Source: an uncultured SAR86 cluster bacterium | GTDB lineage: Bacteria > Pseudomonadota > Gammaproteobacteria > Magnimaribacterales > AG-339-G14 | Length of the DNA stretch: 64,000 nt | Direction: 5' to 3' | NCBI GenBank assembly: GCA_902563105.1 | Contig: CACEVU010000006.1 | Span: forward strand, 1-64,000 | Shown: piece by piece, positions 8,991-15,886 of the stretch | Position numbering within the stretch: the first letter of the stretch is position 1 | How the letters are laid out: each line of letters begins with the position of its first letter | Program-made: the position numbers and the translations under genes | Notes under the pieces: model-generated | What the model was told of the DNA's origin: nothing | Seen by the model: only the letters and a program-made list of their open reading frames with translations | The model's database searches: none

Positions 8991-9800
8991 TTAAACTTCC
9001 TCAATATCTCGGAAATTAGGTTTCCTTTTTTCGAGAAAGGCTTTCACGCCCTCTTTGAAAACTTCGCCATCGCAAAGGACCCTTTGGGTGTCTCTTTCGT
9101 AATCTAATTGTTCGGATAGCGAAACTTGCAAAGCATTATCGTGTGCTTTAACAATAGCTTTTAGTCCGGTGATTGCTCCATCAGCCATTTGACTGGCTAA
9201 CTTACAAGCCTCGGTTAATAAATCTTTTTCTGGAAAGACTTTCCAAATCAGTCCCCAAGATTCGGCTTGACTAGCGCTAATGTCTTCACCGAGTAAAGCC
9301 ATACCATTGGCCTTTGCTCTGCCCAGAAGATTCGGCACAAGCCAGGATGCTCCAACATCTGAAATGATTCCTAGTTGTGGTCCAAAGACGAGTTTAAACT
9401 TCGCTGTGTCTGCAGCTAATATCAAATCTCCACAGAGAGCTAACCCTACCCCTCCTCCAGCGGCAATACCATTAATGGCATTGATAACCGGTTTTGGGCA
9501 ATCAACTATTTTCCGAACCAAAGGATTAAAGCCTATTTCCATCGCATGCGCTGTTGATTCGCCTGGGGACCAGCCGGGTTCGCTTGGCCAACCTCCTCCA
9601 GCAAGATCAGCCCCACTACAAAAACCTCGACCTTCGCCAGTTAAGACTACGGTTCTGATGGCTTGATCTTCATATGCTTGATTAAAAGCTTTTAAAAGTT
9701 CATCAATGATTTCTTTGTTCAGGCTATTTAAGACTTTAGGTCTATTAAGCGTAATGACAAATACTCCTTTATCCAATAATTCAGTTTTGATCGTACTCAC
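8991..9800 (-). CDS. Enoyl-CoA hydratase/isomerase family protein
   Basis: Crotonase-fold enzyme acting on enoyl-CoA in fatty-acid or aromatic-acid breakdown. The CoA oxyanion-hole motifs are seen as GEGRGFCSGADLAGG and, downstream, INGIAAGGGVGLALCGDL. The track places the start at a GTG at 9830, but a GTG at 9800 with AGAGGT just upstream gives a better start (MSTIKTELLDKGVFVITLNRP; 269 aa, the normal crotonase size). The second catalytic Glu position reads QLGIISDVGASW, with Asp near the usual acidic residue, as in PaaG-like isomerases. The substrate is not assigned. It diverges from the alternative oxidase gene. Confidence 0.85.
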   Translation of the reverse strand: MSTIKTELLDKGVFVITLNRPKVLNSLNKEIIDELLKAFNQAYEDQAIRTVVLTGEGRGFCSGADLAGGGWPSEPGWSPGESTAHAMEIGFNPLVRKIVDCPKPVINAINGIAAGGGVGLALCGDLILAADTAKFKLVFGPQLGIISDVGASWLVPNLLGRAKANGMALLGEDISASQAESWGLIWKVFPEKDLLTEACKLASQMADGAITGLKAIVKAHDNALQVSLSEQLDYERDTQRVLCDGEVFKEGVKAFLEKRKPNFRDIEEV

Positions 9801-9865
9801 ATTTACCTCTTTTTTTTTAAACTTTAGCACTTATGCATTAAAGCTATATATATCTAATAATTAGG

Positions 9866-9895
9866 TTTGAAATATTTTATATAACTTTGAAATAT
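9866..9895 (+). repeat. 10-bp direct repeat at 20-bp spacing upstream of aox
   Basis: TTTGAAATAT occurs at 9866-9875 and again at 9886-9895, a centre spacing of exactly 20 bp (about two helical turns), inside the 108-bp divergent region before the alternative oxidase. Same-face direct repeats are typical of regulator binding sites. The AT-rich background raises the chance of coincidence. Confidence 0.4.
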
Positions 9896-9908
9896 ATATA
9901 GTAGTGGC

Positions 9909-10550
9909 ATGCTTAATACAGAACAAGACAATTTTGCATCAAACGAGTCGCTTGAAGCCCAACTTCATACTTCTCCTAAAGGCTTCAGCGATTCGTTTGC
10001 GTTATTTATTACCAAGGCACTGAGACTCTTTGCCGATACTCTTTTCAGAAAAAGATATGGTCATAGAGCCGTTGTTTTAGAAACGGTCGCAGGCGTACCT
10101 GGTATGGTAGCCGGTGTAATTCACCACCTAAGATCTTTACGAAATATGAAAGATGACAACGGTATGATTAAAGAACTCTTAGACGAAGCAGAAAATGAAA
10201 GAATGCATCTGATGACTTTTATTGAAATTGCTAAACCATCTAAATTTGAAAGATTTTTGATCTTGATGGCACAAATTTCTTTCGGGATTTTCTATACTTT
10301 ACTTTACATATTCTTCAAAAAAACTGCACATCGTATGATTGGGTATTTTGAAGAAGAAGCAGTGACTTCGTATTCTGAATACTTAGATGAAATCGATAAT
10401 GGCACAATCTCAAATAGCCCTGCTCCCCAAATAGCAATAGATTATTGGAACTTAGATGCGAAAGCTTCTTTGAGAGATGTCGTAATTGCTGTCAGAGCAG
10501 ATGAGGCAGGTCATCGTGATAAAAATCACGAATTTGCCGATCAAATTTAA
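9909..10550 (+). CDS. aox: Alternative oxidase (cyanide-insensitive ubiquinol oxidase)
   Basis: 213-aa di-iron membrane-associated oxidase that passes electrons from ubiquinol directly to oxygen without pumping protons. All four family motifs are present: LETVAGVPGMV (E58), AENERMHL (E97, H100), FEEEAV (E149 region) and RADEAGHRD (E199, H202), which gives the full six-ligand set. A hydrophobic stretch (about 117-136) fits the membrane-dipping segment. The size matches bacterial AOX. Bacterial AOX is known in some Vibrio, where it is linked to nitric-oxide responses. The upstream direct repeat could be its regulator site. There is no adjacent oxidase subunit gene. It precedes a convergent tRNA-Gly. 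Confidence 0.92.
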   Translation: MLNTEQDNFASNESLEAQLHTSPKGFSDSFALFITKALRLFADTLFRKRYGHRAVVLETVAGVPGMVAGVIHHLRSLRNMKDDNGMIKELLDEAENERMHLMTFIEIAKPSKFERFLILMAQISFGIFYTLLYIFFKKTAHRMIGYFEEEAVTSYSEYLDEIDNGTISNSPAPQIAIDYWNLDAKASLRDVVIAVRADEAGHRDKNHEFADQI

Positions 10551-10558
10551 AAATACTT

Positions 10559-10574
10559 GAAGAATTACTTCTTC
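10559..10574 (-). terminator. Weak hairpin downstream of tRNA-Gly
   Basis: GAAGAA/TTCTTC stem (6 bp, 4-nt loop), followed on the minus strand by AAGTATTTTTAAATTT. It lies just past the tRNA CCA end and also just after the aox stop, so it could serve either transcript. The stem is short and AT-rich. Confidence 0.35.
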
Positions 10575-10575
10575 G

Positions 10576-10651
10576 TGGAGCGAGTAACGGGGTTCGAACC
10601 CGTGGCCTCGACCTTGGCAAGGTCGCGCTCTACCAGCTGAGCTATACTCGC
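10576..10651 (-). tRNA. tRNA-Gly (GCC)
   Basis: The minus strand folds as a cloverleaf: acceptor GCGAGUA...UACUCGC, D-arm AGCUCAGCUGGUAGAGC, anticodon arm CGACC-UUGCCAA-GGUCG with anticodon GCC, T-arm ACGGGUUCGAACCCCGU, and an encoded CCA end (10576-10578). Total 76 nt. Confidence 0.96.
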
Positions 10652-10747
10652 AAGAAGAAACAATTTACTCTGAGAATTAGGTTATTTCAAGCTAAGGCCA
10701 ATTGTTTTTCAAAAAAAGTTAATTCTGCATATAATTAATAAAGATAT

Positions 10748-11485
10748 ATGTCAGATATAGAATCATTTCAAGATCTCATCAATAACTGTTCTTATCCGGT
10801 TTTTTTCACCGGTGCAGGTATTAGCACCGACTCTGGCATTCCAGATTTTAGAGGACCGAATGGATTTTGGAAAAAAAATACTCCGATTTATTTTCAAGAT
10901 TTTATTTCCTCAAAAGAAATGCGAGCGAAGTATTGGGAACAGAGTGTAAATTTTAAGAGTAACTTTTCAAAATTCCTTCCTAATAAAGGTCATGAGGCTA
11001 TTACTTCGATCATTCAAAAAAAAGCTAATGGTCATTGCGTGACTCAAAACGTTGATAATTTGCATCAGGCATCTGGGCTTACAGACGATCAAGTAACCGA
11101 AATTCATGGCAATGCTACTTATGCGGTTTGCCTAGATTGCAATCAAAGATTTGAATTGGAATCTATTCATGAAAATTTTAAACAAAATGCCGAACCGCCT
11201 ATTTGCAAGGATTGCAATGGCTTCATTAAAACAGCAACTATTTCCTTTGGTCAGCCAATGCCAGAAAAAGAAATGCTACGCGCACAACATGAGGCTGCTA
11301 ATTGTGATTTGATGATTGCTGTAGGCTCTTCTTTGGTTGTTTATCCCGCAGCCACCATTCCTTTGCTTGGAAAACAAGGTGGAGCAAAATTAGTGATTCT
11401 CAATAACGAGCCAACCGATATGGATCAGTTTGCAGATCTTGTCATCAATGCCAGCATTGCAGAAACTTTTGAAGCTGTACTTTAA
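10748..11485 (+). CDS. cobB: Sirtuin, NAD-dependent protein deacylase
   Basis: 245-aa Sir2 family protein that removes acyl groups from lysine using NAD. The Rossmann start FTGAGISTDSGIPDFRG (about 20-35), the TQNVDNLH block (about 98) and the catalytic EIHGNATYAVC (about 118) are all present. Four zinc cysteines lie in CLDCNQRF and CKDCNGF. The gene symbol follows the usual bacterial name, although several Sir2 classes exist. A TATAAT at 10730-10735 lies 12 nt before the ATG, so the leader is very short. A small-RNA promoter starts 33 bp after its stop codon. Confidence 0.88.
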   Translation: MSDIESFQDLINNCSYPVFFTGAGISTDSGIPDFRGPNGFWKKNTPIYFQDFISSKEMRAKYWEQSVNFKSNFSKFLPNKGHEAITSIIQKKANGHCVTQNVDNLHQASGLTDDQVTEIHGNATYAVCLDCNQRFELESIHENFKQNAEPPICKDCNGFIKTATISFGQPMPEKEMLRAQHEAANCDLMIAVGSSLVVYPAATIPLLGKQGGAKLVILNNEPTDMDQFADLVINASIAETFEAVL

Positions 11486-11518
11486 GCAAAATTTATTTTA
11501 GATCCTGCAAATTTTTTT

Positions 11519-11547
11519 TTGACCGCGTGGAAAGAATTTTATATATT
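11519..11547 (+). promoter_or_regulatory. Strong sigma-70 promoter of a small RNA
   Basis: TTGACC (11519-11524), a 17-nt spacer and TATATT (11542-11547). This is the best vegetative promoter match I found in the window, and no ORF follows it; a hairpin and a terminator do. Confidence 0.65.
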
Positions 11548-11553
11548 TCTATC

Positions 11554-11626
11554 TGTCCCTTGTGCTCTTGGGGGAGACATGTGCAAGGGGCTCAAAAAAA
11601 ACCCTAGCTTTTCAGCTAGGGTTTTT
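11554..11626 (+). ncRNA. Candidate small RNA, about 75 nt
   Basis: Expected transcript from the TTGACC/TATATT promoter to a Rho-independent terminator. Its 5' part folds into an 11-bp stem, GTCCCTTGTGC pairing with GTGCAAGGGGC (11555-11565 with 11581-11591), including G-U pairs, around a 15-nt loop containing UUGGGGGAGA. A short spacer (UCAAAAA) leads into the terminator hairpin. No ORF of useful length is present. The loop is G-rich and contains GGA, a motif bound by CsrA/RsmA proteins, but a single copy is weak evidence. I do not recognise a known RNA family. It is convergent with the proteorhodopsin gene. Confidence 0.6.
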
Positions 11627-11631
11627 CTTTG
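11597..11631 (+). terminator. Bidirectional Rho-independent terminator
   Basis: AAACCCTAGCT-TTTC-AGCTAGGGTTT: an 11-bp perfect stem (11599-11609 with 11614-11624), followed by TTTTTC on the plus strand and by an eight-T run on the minus strand. It ends the small RNA in one direction and the proteorhodopsin transcript in the other. Confidence 0.85.
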
Positions 11632-11641
11632 TGAGCAAGTA

Positions 11642-12334
11642 CTAAGCTGTTGCCGAATCAGATTTGGCAGCTGCCCATATCGCTAAACCAAATGCTGTTT
11701 TGTTGATCAAGTCAGCAAGGTTATAGATTATGTTTAACGCTTCGTTGTTGACTCCACCAGCGAAATAACCAAGAGCATAACCGACTGGGTAAATAGCCCA
11801 ACCTACAGTTACGATCCATTTGATGGTATTAAACGCGCTTTGACTCGCAGCGTTTCCACTTGCAGAGTTAGCTGCAGCAGTTTCACCAAGAAATATTTCG
11901 TAAATTATGTATACCCATGCGATCATTCCAACAGCAAAACCTACTGAAGGTGCCCATAGTCCTGTCTCTCCAAGATACCCACCAACAAGCATTACAATTG
12001 ATGCGATAAGTAAACGCCAGAAAATACCTGCGCTTACTGCTGTAACAGCTGCAACAATCAAGTAAAACTCGATAATTTGAAGTGGTACTGTAATTAACCA
12101 GTCAATGTATCTGAATACCGTAGGAGAAGCTCCCATGTCTGACCACATTCCTCTCATGTACAAGTAATGCCAAAAGGCGATACCAGTTACAAGCCCAGCA
12201 ACAGTCAGTGAAGTTCTCCACTTACCTGCAACGTCTTGTCTTTCAACAAAGAAGAAAATTGTCGACGCTAACATAATAGCTGTCGCAATCCAGAACGAGA
12301 TACCTACGTAATCATTTGTAGCTAAATAGCCCAT
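11642..12334 (-). CDS. Proteorhodopsin, blue-absorbing type
   Basis: Light-driven proton pump with seven transmembrane helices and retinal on a helix-G lysine. Residues in the 230-aa numbering from the ATG: His56 (AFWHYLYM), the counterion/acceptor Asp78 in RYIDWL, Gln86 in VPLQIIEFY at the spectral-tuning site (Gln gives blue, Leu green absorption), proton donor Glu89, Asp208 and the Schiff-base Lys212 in NLADLINKTAFG. The track start at 12346 is a TTG lying inside the GGGAGG ribosome binding site; the ATG at 12334, 5 nt after it, is the real start. No signal peptide precedes helix A, unlike many marine proteorhodopsins. No retinal synthesis genes are in the window. It follows the MATE gene by about 80 bp. 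Confidence 0.97.
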   Translation of the reverse strand: MGYLATNDYVGISFWIATAIMLASTIFFFVERQDVAGKWRTSLTVAGLVTGIAFWHYLYMRGMWSDMGASPTVFRYIDWLITVPLQIIEFYLIVAAVTAVSAGIFWRLLIASIVMLVGGYLGETGLWAPSVGFAVGMIAWVYIIYEIFLGETAAANSASGNAASQSAFNTIKWIVTVGWAIYPVGYALGYFAGGVNNEALNIIYNLADLINKTAFGLAIWAAAKSDSATA

Positions 12335-12350
12335 AAATCCTCCCAAAGAT

Positions 12351-12366
12351 TTAATTTATAAATTAA
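12351..12366. repeat. Perfect 16-bp palindrome upstream of proteorhodopsin
   Basis: TTAATTTATAAATTAA is a perfect inverted repeat in the proteorhodopsin 5' region, a few bases upstream of its ribosome binding site. It could be an operator or an mRNA hairpin. It is made only of A and T in an AT-rich spacer, so chance is a serious alternative. Confidence 0.35.
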
Positions 12367-12416
12367 CTCTCCTAAATGAGTTATGGGTAGATAATATACG
12401 CATTTCTTTAAAAATT

Positions 12417-13790
12417 CTAGGTTTTAAGTTTAATCCAGCGGCCAGATTCGAAGCGATATGTAAAGAGAATTGCCTTTACAATATAATCGACAATCAAGCT
12501 GCCAAAAATATACTCAATAGGAAAATTTAGCCAAACAAAGATTCCAGCAAAAGTAAGCCTAAAAAAGATCAAACTAATCGTGATGATAATCAATGGCGAC
12601 TTGGTATCTCCTGCACCTCTGAGCGCTCCGCCCAATGCAAATTCCAATGCCATTAATGGCTGCATGATTCCAAGCAGCCAAACAAATAAAACGGTTAAAC
12701 GAATTACTTCCGGATCGTCGACAAAATAACCTGCTATTGGTCTTGATGCCAGGGCTAGAATTATGCCCAGGATGCCCATTGAAACCATGGTTAATCCCGC
12801 GGAACGCCAACCACTTCGCTTAGCTTCCTTGGGATTTTCTGCTCCGATAAATTGTCCTGTCAAAGTGGCGCCTGCAATGGTAAATCCCTGACCAACCATG
12901 AAAGAAAGCATCAAAATATTTATCCCAACGTTGTAGGCAGCGATTGGTGCATTACCGTATAAAGAAATGATCCAAAAATAAAGAAGTAAGCCAAGTTGAA
13001 AAACGCCTTGTTCTAATCCTGCTGGAGTCGATACTTTCACAAGTTCTCTAAATCTATCAAAAGAGAATTCTTTGATTTTTGGTAAAGGTATAGAAATGAT
13101 CCCAAAGACCCATACCAGAAGAGTTAACAAGGTTCCTACAGCAAAGGATATTCCTGCAGCATAAGCAGCACCAACTACACCAAGCTCGGGAAATCCATAG
13201 TTACCGTTAACAAAGCCAATTAAAAGAAAAATATTTAATATATTTTGAAATAGACCAATATAAAGGGGAGTTTTGACGTCGCCAGCTGCTCTGATTGCGG
13301 CTCCTGCCACAATTGAAACTCCAAAAGTAGGCGAAAATAAAATAAGAACTTTTAAGTAATCGATTGCCAGTTCTTTTGCTTCCAATTCAAGGCCAAAGAG
13401 GCTCATCAAGTCTTCGCCTGCAACCCAGATAATAAAAATTGAAACAAAACTTAAAAAAATACTTATTAAAATAGAATCGTATAAAACTTGACTGGCTTCT
13501 TGATAACGGCGAGCGCCATAAGATCTTGCTACCAAAGCCGTGGTGCCTGTTGAGATAGCCATCATGACAGACTGAATAACAAAAAAGATTCTCCCTCCTG
13601 TGCCGACAGCTGCCACTGAATCAGTGCCTAAACTGCCAACAGCCTTTAGAGCCACTACACCTACAGATGCAAAAAGAATGTTTGCCAATATAGACGGCCA
13701 AGCCAACCCCCAAACTGATAAAGTTTCTGGACTAGCAACCTTTTCAGTTGATTCTTCGTCAATGTCTGTCTGTGCAGCCGATTCTTGCAT
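12417..13790 (-). CDS. MATE-family efflux transporter
   Basis: 457-aa inner-membrane protein with about 12 transmembrane helices, in the size range of MATE/NorM antiporters that export drugs or metabolites using sodium or proton gradients. The two-fold repeat is visible: a first half beginning WGLAWPSILANILFASVGV and a second half around STPAGLEQGVFQLGLLLYF, each with the ARSYGARRYQEA- or GQFIGAENPKEAKRSG-type loop. The N-terminal 25 residues are polar. The substrate is unknown. It lies upstream of the proteorhodopsin gene on the same strand, so the two may share a transcript. Confidence 0.88.
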   Translation of the reverse strand: MQESAAQTDIDEESTEKVASPETLSVWGLAWPSILANILFASVGVVALKAVGSLGTDSVAAVGTGGRIFFVIQSVMMAISTGTTALVARSYGARRYQEASQVLYDSILISIFLSFVSIFIIWVAGEDLMSLFGLELEAKELAIDYLKVLILFSPTFGVSIVAGAAIRAAGDVKTPLYIGLFQNILNIFLLIGFVNGNYGFPELGVVGAAYAAGISFAVGTLLTLLVWVFGIISIPLPKIKEFSFDRFRELVKVSTPAGLEQGVFQLGLLLYFWIISLYGNAPIAAYNVGINILMLSFMVGQGFTIAGATLTGQFIGAENPKEAKRSGWRSAGLTMVSMGILGIILALASRPIAGYFVDDPEVIRLTVLFVWLLGIMQPLMALEFALGGALRGAGDTKSPLIIITISLIFFRLTFAGIFVWLNFPIEYIFGSLIVDYIVKAILFTYRFESGRWIKLKT

Positions 13791-13817
13791 GGTAAAAAAA
13801 ATAGGAAGAAAGTTAAA

Positions 13818-15824
13818 TTAAAATAAGTAGTTTAATCCTAGGCGCCATTGTATCGGAAGACCTGGAAAATATCTTTCTCCCGAAAAAGAGGAATAGTCAG
13901 CTCTCTCAGCATAGCGCTTGTTAAAAACATTCATCAAACTGAAGTTAATATCTAATTTTGGCGTCAGATTATAAAAGCCTCTAAAATTGGTTAAAAAATG
14001 ACCGGGATAACTATAGTCATTGGCAGGATCTGTAAAATATTTACCCATGTACTCTTCTTCTATTTGAAGAGTTAATTTGTCAATTGGTTTAAGAGAAAAA
14101 AACAAACTTCCAAATAATTTAGGCGCAGTATCGATATAGTTTCCCTTGCGCACCCCAATAGAAGGCAAAGAATAATCGTAAAGGTGTTGTGAAATGCTCC
14201 AAGCGTATTTGATCACCAATATTGACGAAGCCCTGACTGAGCCAGAAATTTCAATGCCCTGATGTTTTGATTTACCGTCTGCAATAGTCGAGGCATCGGA
14301 ATCTTTATAAATATAATTATTTTTTTTTGAAAAAAACAAAACGGCTTTGTTAGTAAAGTTATTGCCATTTGTTAGAAGGCCAAATTCAAGAGAATTTATT
14401 CGTTCGGAATTTAAATCAGCGAGCTTTTGTGATTTTTGTAATCTAAACTGTTCAGTGATTTGAGGCGGCCTAAATCCTTTGCTAAATTGCATAAAAAATT
14501 CATTAGCATTCATTTTTTTGGAAAAGCCAAATCTAATGGAACTATCTGAATAAGAAGTTTTTGTGTCAGCTGGTCGAGAATAATAACAACCGCCAAAAGA
14601 ACATTTGGTTCCATCGTCTTTCGTTCGGCCATTGAGCATGAGATTATCGTAATCATAGCTGAGTCGCTCAATTCTAAGATTCGAAAAAATCTTGAATGCG
14701 TCATTCGTCATGTATTCGTAGGATAAAAAAGCAGCAAGGAGACTGGTGTTCACTTTAAAGTCATAATGCATTCCTTGAGGCCTTACCGCATTATTAAATG
14801 CTGAACTGGTAGTAAGCTCATTGGCTTGAAATTCCTGAAGTTCTATATTGGCCATCTCAAAATTCGTCCCAAAGATTAACTCATGATTTGAGTAAGTATT
14901 TACATCTAGTGAAAAATTAAGGCCAAAGCTAGTTTGACTATTTTTCTCTTCAGGTTTTCCAGGTAAGTAATGCTGCAAAAAATCCATTTTACTAAATCGA
15001 AAGAAAGGTCTTAATGTGAAAAACAGGGCTTTTTCATTTTTACTCAATGAGGAGTAAATACGAAAAGAACTTGAATCTCGATATGCTTCGGGATTGACAT
15101 TGGACTTTCTTAAATTTGATTTATAAGAGCTAGCATATCCTGCGGTTTCTTGATTAAGATTAGTGACATTTAAATGTGTAATTGATTGCCAATTGTTTAT
15201 TTGCTTATTTATTTTGAAATTTAACTTCTGCTGATCAAAGCCACTCTGCTCTCTAAAACTATTATCTTTGTTGAGAGATATTCCCATAATCCAGTTTTGA
15301 GATTCTTGGTATTGAAAAGAGGCTTTAAAAGATTCTTCGGTATTTATTTCGGTCCTTACAAAATTATTTTCAGAAACTGCTGAGGAGATGAAGTTTATTG
15401 TTCCGTGCAAGGCATTGCCGCCATACCTTGAACTGGCCGGACCTTTGAGAATCTCAACATTAGAAGCGAGATTCGATGCAATTTCAAAGAGATAATTAAC
15501 ATTACAAAAGCCTGCTGGCCTGATTGGCAAACCATCTTCCAATACCAAAAAAGAACCGCAAGCTCCAGAACCCGTTAGAACAGGAGATCGAATAGAAATT
15601 AAACTCTCTTGCCCTGAACCCCTACTAACCCAAGTCCCTGCGGAAGTATTAAATAGTTCTTTGGTATGAGAGGCGTTTAAAAATTCAATTTCTTGATTTG
15701 AAATAATTTCTACAGAAGGAGAAAAATTCCAGTCTCGTTCAAAAGAAACATTTAGTTCTTCATCAGTATCTGAGACAAATGCAAAACTGCTAAAGATGGT
15801 GAACGTGAAAATAATAAAACGCAT
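13818..15824 (-). CDS. TonB-dependent outer-membrane receptor
   Basis: 668-aa protein with an N-terminal signal (MRFIIFTFTIFSSFAFVS), a plug domain at about residues 35-155 (NQEIEFLNASHTKELFNTSAGTWV, then GLPIRPAGFCN and VEILKGPASSRYGGNALHGTINFIS), and a 22-strand barrel ending in the classic aromatic terminus RLGLNYLF. Two cysteine pairs are visible: ACGSF/FCNVN in the plug and CSFGGCYY in an extracellular loop. It imports a scarce ligand such as a siderophore, vitamin or oligomer using TonB energy; the sequence does not tell which. No TonB, ExbB or periplasmic binding protein gene is adjacent. Confidence 0.92.
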   Translation of the reverse strand: MRFIIFTFTIFSSFAFVSDTDEELNVSFERDWNFSPSVEIISNQEIEFLNASHTKELFNTSAGTWVSRGSGQESLISIRSPVLTGSGACGSFLVLEDGLPIRPAGFCNVNYLFEIASNLASNVEILKGPASSRYGGNALHGTINFISSAVSENNFVRTEINTEESFKASFQYQESQNWIMGISLNKDNSFREQSGFDQQKLNFKINKQINNWQSITHLNVTNLNQETAGYASSYKSNLRKSNVNPEAYRDSSSFRIYSSLSKNEKALFFTLRPFFRFSKMDFLQHYLPGKPEEKNSQTSFGLNFSLDVNTYSNHELIFGTNFEMANIELQEFQANELTTSSAFNNAVRPQGMHYDFKVNTSLLAAFLSYEYMTNDAFKIFSNLRIERLSYDYDNLMLNGRTKDDGTKCSFGGCYYSRPADTKTSYSDSSIRFGFSKKMNANEFFMQFSKGFRPPQITEQFRLQKSQKLADLNSERINSLEFGLLTNGNNFTNKAVLFFSKKNNYIYKDSDASTIADGKSKHQGIEISGSVRASSILVIKYAWSISQHLYDYSLPSIGVRKGNYIDTAPKLFGSLFFSLKPIDKLTLQIEEEYMGKYFTDPANDYSYPGHFLTNFRGFYNLTPKLDINFSLMNVFNKRYAERADYSSFSGERYFPGLPIQWRLGLNYLF

Positions 15825-15835
15825 AGAAAATTATA

Positions 15836-15871
15836 TAAAAAAAGCAGGTAAGTTGCCTTACCTGCTTTTAA
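15836..15871 (-). terminator. Rho-independent terminator of amtB
   Basis: AAAAGCAGGTAAG-TTGC-CTTACCTGCTTTT, a 13-bp stem (15840-15869), followed on the minus strand by TTTTATATAATTTTC. It sits between the amtB stop and the TonB receptor start, so it separates the two transcripts. Confidence 0.85.
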
Positions 15872-15886
15872 GGGGAGGATATTTAA

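Noticed and set aside
12335-12346. TTG start of proteorhodopsin in the ORF track
   Set aside because: It overlaps the GGGAGG ribosome binding site; the ATG at 12334 has ideal spacing.
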